Source of the DNA: Sphacelaria rigidula
Lineage: Eukaryota > Phaeophyceae > Sphacelariales
Assembly (NCBI GenBank): GCA_964200075.2
Contig: CAXNAA020000136.1
Span: 1-26,506 of the forward strand
DNA length: 26,506 nt
Reading direction: 5' to 3'
Part shown: in pieces, positions 25,801 through 26,506 of the stretch
How the letters are laid out: every line of letters begins with the position of its first letter
How positions within the stretch are numbered: position 1 is the first letter of the stretch
The notes under the pieces: generated by a model
Databases searched by the model: none
The model's input: only the letters and a program-made list of their open reading frames with translations
What the model was told of the DNA's origin: nothing
Position numbers and translations under genes: made by a program

Positions 25801-26433
25801 GGTATTCGCAGCGCAAAATCCTCTGGGGCAGGGGGGTGGCCGGAAAGGATTACCGAGGTCATTCTTGAGCCGTTTCACCAAGGTGAGAACAGAGAACGGC
25901 CACTGAATGACCCACCAAGGAAGGTGGTACGCCACCTCGTCTGTGATGTTCCGAGCAGTTTCCTGGCAACTTGGAAACTTTGTTGATGCTTTCTTGTAGT
26001 ACCGTGCCACAGGTTGCCGGTGAGAGCGATGAGTCAAGCTTGAAGTAGTGTTGTAAACTGGAACTGCACGCGGCTGGCCTTGTGCGAAAAACGGTGCGGG
26101 TCTTGTGCTGTATATTTCACGACGCCGAAAGTGCGTCGGTGTGGCGGAAGTTGTGAACCATTTTCTTCTCTCATGACGTCTCGCAGTGAAGAGGCAAACC
26201 CGCTACGCCATGTGTTTCATCGTGAACGCGCGACAGGTGTTCGTGGATCCCCTGACACCCCAAGATTTACTGTACATCGCGGCAAACAGGTTCCCGGCGT
26301 TATCACGAGCCGGAGCCCCCCATCGTGCAGATTCCATGGCCGATGATGCCGGAGACGACTATTCTGTAGTCAACGGCGAAGCCGTGGCGACTGAGGGGGC
26401 ATCGTTACTTGCGCGCATGATCGACTTCAACAG
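1353..26433 (+). CDS. MDN1: Midasin (Rea1/Mdn1), AAA+ ATPase of 60S ribosome biogenesis; 33 exons seen, 3' end outside the window
   Basis: Midasin uses a ring of six AAA+ modules to pull assembly factors (Ytm1 and Rsa4 in yeast) off pre-60S particles. Joining the 33 exons listed below gives about 2,419 codons without a stop. Order: N-terminal domain (about residues 1-220), low-complexity linker, AAA1 (Walker A 425-432, Walker B 504-511), AAA2 (Walker A 806-813, Walker B 989-994), AAA3 (1258-1265, 1321-1326), AAA4 (1579-1586, 1853-1858) and AAA5 (2193-2200, 2284-2289). AAA1 carries the midasin-type IEDVD in place of a DE Walker B, and a DVPGEF motif typical of midasin AAA1. AAA3 has INNHEHTDIQEY, AAA4 has DLLGGLRP and AAA5 has INLSEQTDISDLFG, each in the order known for midasin. 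Family proteins are about 4,900-5,600 residues, so roughly half is present. Identity is very secure; single splice sites are predictions. Confidence 0.96.
1804..2794 (+). other. Intron 1 (991 bp) containing a 261-codon ORF
   Basis: Phase 1. The proposed acceptor is TTTAG|AT. A plus-strand ORF opens at 2009 and its stop TAG is the acceptor itself (2792-2794). It is not in frame with exon 2. It is Cys/Ser/Arg-rich and resembles nothing I recognise. A 10-bp direct repeat (tgcaaaagat twice) lies at 2111-2130. Confidence 0.65.
2795..3891 (+). CDS. MDN1: Midasin exon 2 (end of N-terminal domain, linker, AAA1 Walker A and B)
   Basis: The largest exon, about 365 codons. The first third (RRVHAVTEAAHKLL, then LWNW and LVRW) aligns with the midasin N-terminal domain. 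An Ala/Gly/Ser/Asp-rich stretch of about 150 residues follows (about 3070-3540). AAA1 starts near ARFVRTPSARRNLASLSLAM; its Walker A GPAGSGKS is at 3616-3639, DSKSLLGAHACTDVPGEFAW follows, and the Walker B WVLIEDVD is at 3853-3876. The donor is GAG|GTAAAG, phase 0. The 5' acceptor is less sure than the 3' end, but the upstream residues still align, so a later acceptor at 2869 is unlikely. Confidence 0.9.
3892..4127 (+). other. Intron 2 (236 bp), just after the AAA1 Walker B
   Basis: GTAAAG donor and TATTCAG acceptor, phase 0, splitting APFE|VLAAL. Its position matches intron 17 in AAA3 exactly. Confidence 0.9.
4128..4298 (+). CDS. MDN1: Midasin exon 3 (AAA1, sensor-1 region)
   Basis: 57 codons, starting VLAALGPLLEGRPLTIPGR and running through APGFRVFGTVTTYGP, the AAA1 pore and sensor-1 block. 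In AAA1 the usual MNP/QNP of sensor 1 is replaced by TVTTYG, in keeping with the diverged AAA1 of the family. It ends ALWTH at the donor CAT|GTGAGA. Confidence 0.92.
4299..4504 (+). other. Intron 3 (206 bp)
   Basis: Phase 0, splitting LWTH|VPVE. A short imperfect tandem repeat (agtcgaaacaaacat / agtcgaagcaaacat) lies at 4420-4452. The position is equivalent to introns 18, 26 and 32. Confidence 0.9.
4505..4939 (+). CDS. MDN1: Midasin exon 4 (AAA1 small/lid subdomain)
   Basis: 145 codons from VPVEPLSVPEML to DVFAGHLTTK. YPTL with AGRLLDTML, GVRDFFKLCARVERL and SESLDVFAGHL follow the helical lid of AAA1. A Ser/Asn/Gly-rich loop and an acidic loop (about 4770-4860) are lineage insertions. The donor is AAG|GTACCC, phase 0. 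Confidence 0.92.
4940..5229 (+). other. Intron 4 (290 bp)
   Basis: Phase 0. The acceptor TTTTCCCTACAG has a good pyrimidine tract. Nothing else is recognised in it. Confidence 0.85.
5230..5382 (+). CDS. MDN1: Midasin exon 5 (AAA1-AAA2 junction)
   Basis: 51 codons. QHYLRVGRVTLPRVAK is the short conserved strand block that precedes AAA2 in midasins. The frame continues open upstream to an ATG at 5140, but CTACAG|GGT is the better start and keeps phase 0 with exon 4. Confidence 0.87.
5383..5740 (+). other. Intron 5 (358 bp)
   Basis: Phase 0, GTATGT donor and CCTCCTGTCAG acceptor. I see nothing else in it. Confidence 0.85.
5741..5845 (+). CDS. MDN1: Midasin exon 6 (AAA2, helix before Walker A)
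   Basis: 35 codons: a short Ala/Ser-rich start, then HALRLMEAVAASVQACEPVLL, the lead-in to the AAA2 P-loop. It ends exactly before VGETGCGKT, so the intron sits between the strand and the loop of Walker A. Phase 0 on both sides. Confidence 0.9.
5846..6206 (+). other. Intron 6 (361 bp)
   Basis: Phase 0, GTATGT donor and ACTGTCAG acceptor. It separates EPVLL from VGETGCGKT of the AAA2 Walker A. Nothing else is recognised. Confidence 0.88.
6207..6359 (+). CDS. MDN1: Midasin exon 7 (AAA2 Walker A)
   Basis: 51 codons opening VGETGCGKTALVQRLAEGTG (Walker A at residues 806-813), then NLSLQTDGADLLGGFRPVE, a canonical midasin AAA2 signature. It ends LRKLAQ at CAG|GTGAAG, phase 0. Confidence 0.95.
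6360..7144 (+). other. Intron 7 (785 bp) with a dispersed repeat
   Basis: Phase 0. It holds one copy of the repeat shared with intron 17 (6611-6811). The rest shows no recognisable element. Confidence 0.85.
6611..6811. repeat. Dispersed repeat, copy 1
   Basis: By eye it is about 90% identical to 16425-16606, in the same orientation, from the AAAGCACTA-AATCCCTCG block through GTTGAGGGCCCGGGCGG to CGACTCGTGAGC. Copy 1 has about 12 extra bases near its 3' end. On the minus strand both copies share an open stretch reading PQLGAVKALLRDKVIRPGPQ; a stop follows it shortly in copy 1. It may be a relic of a mobile element; the family is not recognised. Confidence 0.8.
7145..7300 (+). CDS. MDN1: Midasin exon 8 (AAA2 insert helices)
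   Basis: 52 codons. DVLTDFLRIFPQLFSASQNV and ERRQWKRLSAGLRNA follow the helical insertion of AAA2, which in other midasins reads LFSxxxN...W. It ends AAKMANEK at AAG|GTACTC. The acceptor is ACCGCAG, phase 0. Confidence 0.9.
7301..8271 (+). other. Intron 8 (971 bp)
   Basis: Phase 0. The acceptor CCCCCTCCCTAG has a strong pyrimidine tract. A minus-strand ORF of 81 codons (7835-8080) is not recognised. The sequence near 7872 (gtcgaaatgatgtgaacgaaa) weakly resembles the header of the intron-16 repeat family. Otherwise nothing is seen. Confidence 0.8.
8272..8441 (+). CDS. MDN1: Midasin exon 9 (AAA2 insert, basic Ser-rich loop)
   Basis: 56 codons plus two bases. A Ser/Arg/Gly-rich loop (SNKSRRSNSPGGM) leads to WERFSADAERFEKQ, aligned with the last helix before FVEG in AAA2. 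The donor AG|GTGACG leaves phase 2 (Arg codon AG|G). The loop is longer than in animal midasins. Confidence 0.85.
8442..8862 (+). other. Intron 9 (421 bp) with a short direct repeat
   Basis: Phase 2. It contains an exact 20-bp direct repeat (gacaggagctgggctaatga) at 8609-8628 and 8654-8673, with a third partial copy (ttgggctaatga) at 8644-8655. The acceptor is TGTTAG. Confidence 0.85.
8863..9004 (+). CDS. MDN1: Midasin exon 10 (AAA2 Walker B)
   Basis: About 47 codons: SFAFSFVEGVLVKAIREGG, then WVLLDEINLASAETL with the Walker B Asp-Glu at residues 993-994. It ends LSGLLE at GAG|GTGAGT, phase 0. Confidence 0.96.
9005..9619 (+). other. Intron 10 (615 bp)
   Basis: Phase 0, with a good CCCACCCCTCCACAG acceptor. 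No element is recognised in it. Confidence 0.88.
9620..9759 (+). CDS. MDN1: Midasin exon 11 (AAA2 sensor 1)
   Basis: 46 codons plus two bases: LTERGDVDPVVRHEDFRLF, then AAMNPPTDASKKDLPPALRR. The Asn of FAAMNP (about residue 1041) is the sensor-1 residue. The donor AG|GTGCGA interrupts an arginine codon of the arginine-finger block, phase 2. Confidence 0.95.
9760..10460 (+). other. Intron 11 (701 bp)
   Basis: Phase 2. The acceptor is GCTCGCAG. It contains no recognisable gene or repeat. Confidence 0.88.
10461..10655 (+). CDS. MDN1: Midasin exon 12 (AAA2 arginine finger and lid)
   Basis: Completes R and continues FSEVYVPELEDRMDLKRV, then AFTAVDLYLWARSLAAESL and GQRPRYSLR. The RF-S-E-VYV block is the end of the AAA2 core, and RPRYSLR matches the conserved start of the lid. 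The donor AG|GTGGGA is phase 2. Confidence 0.94.
10656..11000 (+). other. Intron 12 (345 bp)
   Basis: Phase 2. The acceptor is CCCCTCCTCAG. A GTGCAG at 10904-10909 looks like an acceptor too, but the sequence after it does not match midasin until 11001. Confidence 0.82.
11001..11111 (+). CDS. MDN1: Midasin exon 13 (AAA2 lid)
   Basis: TLVGALSAARQLVDRG, then RAMVEGFRGAFETQLD, the conserved helices following RPxYSLR in AAA2. Both boundaries are phase 2 in AG|N codons. Confidence 0.92.
11112..11657 (+). other. Intron 13 (546 bp)
   Basis: Phase 2. The proposed acceptor (GTGAGCAG|C at 11657) has a poor pyrimidine tract and is one of the less certain sites. Nothing else is recognised. Confidence 0.7.
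11658..11864 (+). CDS. MDN1: Midasin exon 14 (AAA2-AAA3 linker)
   Basis: About 69 codons: DGRAKILKGVMKAFGKG, then WVRIGPFWLEGGPLDPVD. The last part matches the short beta block before AAA3 (in other midasins, a GYW-like segment). The donor CG|GTGAGC is phase 2. The 5' end is approximate. Confidence 0.82.
11865..12045 (+). other. Intron 14 (181 bp)
   Basis: Phase 2, GTGAGC donor and GGTGCAG acceptor with almost no pyrimidine tract. Confidence 0.82.
12046..12141 (+). CDS. MDN1: Midasin exon 15 (AAA3, up to Walker A)
   Basis: About 32 codons: FVLTSSVESTLRCLARAV, then SPVLLQGPT. The Walker A GPTSAGKT is split by the next intron between Thr and Ser (phase 2, AG|T). Confidence 0.9.
12142..12718 (+). 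other. Intron 15 (577 bp) ending in a C-rich tract
   Basis: Phase 2. A run of C broken by single Gs at about 12649-12684 lies before the acceptor GTTATCAG and may act as its pyrimidine tract. It interrupts the AAA3 Walker A. Confidence 0.85.
12719..12863 (+). CDS. MDN1: Midasin exon 16 (AAA3 Walker A)
   Basis: 48 codons after the split Ser: AGKTSIVEYLAARLGHRCVR, then INNHEHTDIQEYTGSYAAD, an almost invariant midasin AAA3 signature. It ends KLAFQE at GAG|GTACGC, phase 0. Confidence 0.97.
13034..13146. repeat. Tandem duplication of about 55-60 bp in intron 16
   Basis: The two units are 13034-13088 and 13095-13146, sharing ACATTTCG-AT-CT-AATTG and CCGTTGCGGCCTTG. By eye they are about 75-80% identical, with small gaps. 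Confidence 0.75.
13157..13387. repeat. Intron-16 repeat, type B copy 1
   Basis: Pairs with 13767-13993, about 80% identical by eye over about 228 bp. Shared blocks include GCGTCATC, TCGATATGAGGA, CATCCATCACAGACCTGTTC, CGCCTCCCGA, CACATGCACCACTATC and CTTTGCAG/CTTGCAG near the end. Confidence 0.85.
13767..13993. repeat. Intron-16 repeat, type B copy 2
   Basis: Direct repeat of 13157-13387, offset by 610 bp in the same orientation. It carries the same header TCGATATGAGGAAAAAA and the same terminal TTGCAG followed by AGTCCAC. Confidence 0.85.
14323..14400. repeat. Intron-16 repeat, type B partial copy 3
   Basis: Header TCGAGTTGATGAAAAAC, then GTCTTGGAGACCTGTTC and GCGCTTGACACCG. It matches 14709-14783 over these blocks and the B copies at the header and GACCTGTTC. 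Confidence 0.65.
14709..14783. repeat. Intron-16 repeat, type B partial copy 4
   Basis: Header GTCGAAATGAGGAGAAG, then AGTCTTGGAGACCTGTTCTG and GCGTTTGACACCG. It is the closest relative of 14323-14400. Confidence 0.65.
14968..15070. repeat. Intron-16 repeat, type C copy 1
   Basis: About 105 bp: TCGAGATGATGAGAAAG, CTTCTTTCCCCATATGACC, GAAAGAGCCGGCCC, GACAAGCCAGAG and TCTGATCGA. All blocks recur in order at 15401-15506 and 15644-15749. Confidence 0.88.
15401..15506. repeat. Intron-16 repeat, type C copy 2
   Basis: Same block order as 14968-15070, by eye about 85-90% identical, same orientation, about 433 bp downstream. Confidence 0.88.
15644..15749. repeat. Intron-16 repeat, type C copy 3
   Basis: Same block order as copies 1 and 2. 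The second half (GAAAGAGCCGGCCCCGACAA and onward) is nearly identical to copy 2. It lies about 243 bp downstream of copy 2. Confidence 0.88.
16109..16180 (+). CDS. MDN1: Midasin exon 17 (AAA3 Walker B)
   Basis: 24 codons: GVLVESLRKGHW, then IILDELNLAPSE, the complete AAA3 Walker B (Asp-Glu about residues 1325-1326). CGCAG acceptor, GAG|GTGAGG donor, phase 0 on both sides. It is isolated between 3.2-kb and 0.75-kb introns but unmistakable. Confidence 0.96.
16425..16606. repeat. Dispersed repeat, copy 2
   Basis: Direct counterpart of 6611-6811 (about 90% identical by eye). The core GTTGAGGGCCCGGGCGGATC and the block CAGCTGCGGGATCATTGTAT are the same in both. Confidence 0.8.
16601..16644. repeat. 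24-bp tandem duplication
   Basis: gtgagcctttgctctagtct at 16601-16620 is followed, 24 bp on, by gtgaacctttgctctagtct at 16625-16644. It sits at the 3' edge of the dispersed repeat and is absent from the intron-7 copy. Confidence 0.85.
16933..17106 (+). CDS. MDN1: Midasin exon 18 (AAA3 sensor 1 and arginine finger)
   Basis: 58 codons: VLEALNRLLDHNRELYLPET, then FRLFATQNPPGAYGGRK and SRAFRNRFME, nearly invariant in midasin AAA3. The donor GAG|GTGTGT is phase 0. Confidence 0.97.
17107..17499 (+). other. Intron 18 (393 bp)
   Basis: Phase 0, splitting RFME|VHVDD. The acceptor is an unusual GTTGTCATGAAG without a pyrimidine tract. It is equivalent in position to introns 3, 26 and 32. Read-through would add an unrelated frame that reaches a stop at 17407. 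Confidence 0.85.
17500..17610 (+). CDS. MDN1: Midasin exon 19 (AAA3 lid)
   Basis: 37 codons: VHVDDIPGTEWQEILAERCG, then SHCKLLVKILHELQ, matching the conserved ...ILxxRC...YCxKLVKVM segment of AAA3. The donor CAG|GTACGG is phase 0. Confidence 0.94.
17611..17769 (+). other. Intron 19 (159 bp), the shortest
   Basis: Phase 0, with acceptor GGTTTCCGCAG. Confidence 0.88.
17770..17885 (+). CDS. MDN1: Midasin exon 20 (AAA3 lid)
   Basis: LFLGKHSAISPRDLLRWAGR matches the FAGKxGFITLRDLFRWAxR block of midasin AAA3. It ends LAEEG with the Gly codon split GG|T (phase 2). Confidence 0.93.
17886..18894 (+). other. Intron 20 (1,009 bp)
   Basis: Phase 2. The acceptor is GTGACTCTGCAG. An AT-rich patch lies around 18446-18475. 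No gene, repeat or RNA is recognised. Confidence 0.85.
18895..18967 (+). CDS. MDN1: Midasin exon 21 (AAA3-AAA4 connection)
   Basis: Small exon: YMLLTERLRTDDEKKSMKAV, then LEEQ. It matches the G-YMLLAxRxR...VxEVLE segment that follows the RWAxR block. The donor CAG|GTGAGG is phase 0. Confidence 0.93.
18968..19133 (+). other. Intron 21 (166 bp)
   Basis: Phase 0. The acceptor CCATGTGACAG has a weak pyrimidine tract. Confidence 0.8.
19134..19327 (+). CDS. MDN1: Midasin exon 22 (linker before AAA4, acidic)
   Basis: 64 codons plus two bases. An acidic stretch (SDADEDLMLNVDEEDLG) is followed by a helix with GLQGVAMT. The position and the frame fit, but sequence conservation is low here, so it rests mainly on open frame, phase and codon composition. 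The donor AG|GTTAGT is phase 2. Confidence 0.75.
19328..20424 (+). other. Intron 22 (1,097 bp)
   Basis: Phase 2. The acceptor TGCTGAACAG is weak. Nothing is recognised inside. Confidence 0.8.
20425..20553 (+). CDS. MDN1: Midasin exon 23 (AAA4 Walker A)
   Basis: MRRLFRLCGRCLSHREPVLL leads into VGETGCGKTTVCQL (Walker A residues 1579-1586). MRRL and EPVLLVG are the family pattern in front of the AAA4 P-loop. The donor AA|GTGAGT splits a Lys codon, phase 2. Confidence 0.95.
   Translation, partial: THAETLSPVREMFESPRTCSPRRGDRMWQNDRVPAILHASPK
20554..20798 (+). other. Intron 23 (245 bp)
   Basis: Phase 2. The acceptor CTGCTTTTTACCAG has a good pyrimidine tract. Confidence 0.9.
20799..21030 (+). CDS. 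MDN1: Midasin exon 24 (AAA4 after Walker A)
   Basis: MHIVNCHQNTEAADLLGGLR is the canonical AAA4 segment, followed by PLRGRDKLVSELRQRARC. The last 40 or so residues (from about 20920) are not conserved, and an earlier donor such as CG|GTGCCA near 20924 cannot be ruled out. I kept CAG|GTGAGC, which keeps phase 0 with exon 25. Confidence 0.85.
21031..21751 (+). other. Intron 24 (721 bp)
   Basis: Phase 0. The acceptor CATGACCAG is weak. No element is recognised. Confidence 0.75.
21752..22443 (+). CDS. MDN1: Midasin exon 25 (AAA4 lineage insertion and Walker B)
   Basis: 230 codons. The first 159 residues form a low-complexity, charged insertion with the basic cluster KGRGKHRRKGKKAK (21989-22030) and Thr/Ser/Asp-rich flanks. 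Conserved AAA4 then follows: LFEWVDGPLVTAMKEGG, MILLDELSLAEDAVLERLNS (Walker B Asp-Glu residues 1857-1858) and SITLAEKGG. The basic cluster resembles a nuclear localisation signal, which would suit a nuclear protein. The donor AG|GTGTGC is phase 2. The 5' boundary is less sure than the 3' end. Confidence 0.9.
22444..22616 (+). other. Intron 25 (173 bp)
   Basis: Phase 2. The acceptor is TTTTGTGATTGATCAG. Confidence 0.88.
22617..22695 (+). CDS. MDN1: Midasin exon 26 (AAA4 sensor 1 and arginine finger)
   Basis: VMATMNPGGDFGKRELSPAL, then RSRFTE: sensor-1 Asn and arginine-finger block of AAA4, nearly invariant in midasins. The donor GAG|GTACGG is phase 0. Confidence 0.97.
22696..22970 (+). other. 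Intron 26 (275 bp)
   Basis: Phase 0, splitting RFTE|VWVP. The acceptor AATATGATCCAG is weak. It is equivalent in position to introns 3, 18 and 32. Confidence 0.9.
22971..23123 (+). CDS. MDN1: Midasin exon 27 (AAA4 lid)
   Basis: 51 codons: VWVPALSEREDMEGVVQKAF, then MLDFAWWFNNR, following the WCPxxxxREDL...MLDFxxW pattern of AAA4. The donor AGG|GTAAGG is phase 0. Confidence 0.92.
23124..23481 (+). other. Intron 27 (358 bp)
   Basis: Phase 0. Acceptor AGs at 23478 and 23481 are both in frame; GAGCAG|GCC at 23481 is preferred. A third AG at 23504 would break the frame. Confidence 0.75.
23482..23766 (+). CDS. MDN1: Midasin exon 28 (AAA4 lid)
   Basis: 95 codons: GVSLSVRDLLSWAGFI, then AYVHGAALVLLDGIGLGAGL and LREECGKMLAEQ. 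SxRDxLSW and the DGIG motif are typical of the AAA4 lid. The donor CAG|GTGATA is phase 0. Confidence 0.93.
23767..23980 (+). other. Intron 28 (214 bp)
   Basis: Phase 0. It holds a short AT-rich tract (atatatatacatatttc near 23857) and a CTCTGATGATACAG acceptor. Confidence 0.85.
23981..24295 (+). CDS. MDN1: Midasin exon 29 (AAA4-AAA5 linker)
   Basis: 105 codons. FGAPPFFTPCGP matches the conserved FxIHPFxIPxGP-like block before AAA5. FSLQAPTTSRNLYRVLRALQ is the helix before the AAA5 P-loop. The first half is charged and not conserved. The donor CAG|GTAATC is phase 0. Confidence 0.9.
24296..24568 (+). other. Intron 29 (273 bp)
   Basis: Phase 0. The acceptor CTCTCTCATTTTTGACTTCAG has one of the best pyrimidine tracts in the gene. 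Confidence 0.9.
24569..24655 (+). CDS. MDN1: Midasin exon 30 (AAA5 Walker A)
   Basis: 29 codons: VQKAVLLEGSPGVGKTSLLA, then ALAAKTGHE (Walker A residues 2193-2200). LEGSPGVGKTSL is the AAA5 signature of midasin. The donor GAG|GTATGT is phase 0. Confidence 0.97.
24656..25247 (+). other. Intron 30 (592 bp)
   Basis: Phase 0. The acceptor is GAAAATCTGCAG. Nothing is recognised inside. Confidence 0.88.
25248..25493 (+). CDS. MDN1: Midasin exon 31 (AAA5 to Walker B)
   Basis: 82 codons: LVRINLSEQTDISDLFGSDL, a Ser/Asp/Glu-rich loop, FAWCDGVFLRALKEGK, then WVLLDELNLATQ (Walker B Asp-Glu about residues 2288-2289). The donor CAG|GTGACT is phase 0. Confidence 0.97.
25494..25705 (+). other. Intron 31 (212 bp)
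   Basis: Phase 0, splitting LATQ|SVLEGL, one codon upstream of the position of introns 2 and 17. The acceptor is GCATCCCTGTGCAG. Confidence 0.92.
25706..25882 (+). CDS. MDN1: Midasin exon 32 (AAA5 sensor 1 and arginine finger)
   Basis: 59 codons: SVLEGLNACLDHRAEVYIPE, then FRVFAAQNPLGQGGGRKGLP and RSFLSRFTK, the AAA5 sensor and finger block. The donor AAG|GTGAGA is phase 0. Confidence 0.97.
25883..26236 (+). other. Intron 32 (354 bp)
   Basis: Phase 0, splitting RFTK|VFVDP. The acceptor AACGCGCGACAG is weak. It is equivalent in position to introns 3, 18 and 26. Confidence 0.9.
26237..26433 (+). CDS. MDN1: Midasin exon 33 (AAA5 lid, last exon in the window)
   Basis: 65 codons plus two bases: VFVDPLTPQDLLYIAANRFP, then an Asp/Ala-rich loop and LLARMIDFNR. 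VFVDPLTxxDxxxIA...FP and MxxFN match the AAA5 lid. The donor AG|GTGTGG is phase 2; the gene continues outside the window. Confidence 0.94.
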
Positions 26434-26443
26434 GTGTGGCAAA

Positions 26444-26506
26444 CCCCCCCCCCCCCCCCCCCCCCGCCCCCCCCCCCCCGCCCCCCCCCCCCCCCCCGCC
26501 TCCCGC
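26444..26506. repeat. C homopolymer tract at the window end
   Basis: About 60 bases, nearly all C with single Gs (about 26466, 26480 and 26498), only 10 bp after the exon-33 donor. It may be a true low-complexity intron tract, but its place at the end of the sequence suggests a contig-end artefact. Confidence 0.9.

Noticed and set aside
1-26506. A novel multi-gene system, operon or defence locus
   Set aside because: All convincing coding sequence belongs to a single midasin gene; no second gene with recognisable function is present.

Overview
This window is nuclear DNA of a eukaryote. It is filled almost entirely by one plus-strand gene for midasin (MDN1, called Rea1 in yeast), the giant dynein-like AAA+ ATPase that remodels pre-60S ribosomes in the nucleolus and nucleoplasm. 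I reconstruct 33 coding exons (first ATG at 1353, last visible donor at 26434), all flanked by GT...AG introns. They join into one open frame of about 2,419 codons (about 7.26 kb of coding sequence in 25 kb). The gene is cut by the window edge. It contains the N-terminal domain and the AAA1 to AAA4 modules plus most of AAA5. The rest of AAA5, AAA6, the long linker, the acidic region and the C-terminal MIDAS domain must lie beyond 26506.

Layout: 1-1352 is the 5' flank, with no recognisable gene. 1353-3615 is the midasin N-terminal domain plus a low-complexity linker. 3616-5382 is AAA1, 5741-11111 is AAA2, 12046-17885 is AAA3, 20425-23766 is AAA4 and 23981-26433 is AAA5. Each module shows a Walker A, a Walker B and a sensor/arginine-finger block typical of midasin. 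26444-26506 is a C homopolymer broken by single Gs, probably a bad sequence end or an unresolved tract.

The organism is uncertain. Dense introns (0.16-3.2 kb), near 50% GC, GT-AG splicing with often weak pyrimidine tracts, and Ala/Gly/Ser-rich insertions suit a large-genome protist or alga. A stramenopile such as a brown alga is my best guess, but the window has no diagnostic marker.

The unusual content is in the introns. Introns fall at the same codon boundary in several of the paralogous AAA modules. The 3.2-kb intron 16 is built of diverged copies of a local repeat family. A repeat of about 180-200 bp is shared by introns 7 and 17. Two long ORFs (261 and 277 codons) lie inside introns. 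I see no operon, CRISPR array, defence system or second convincing gene.
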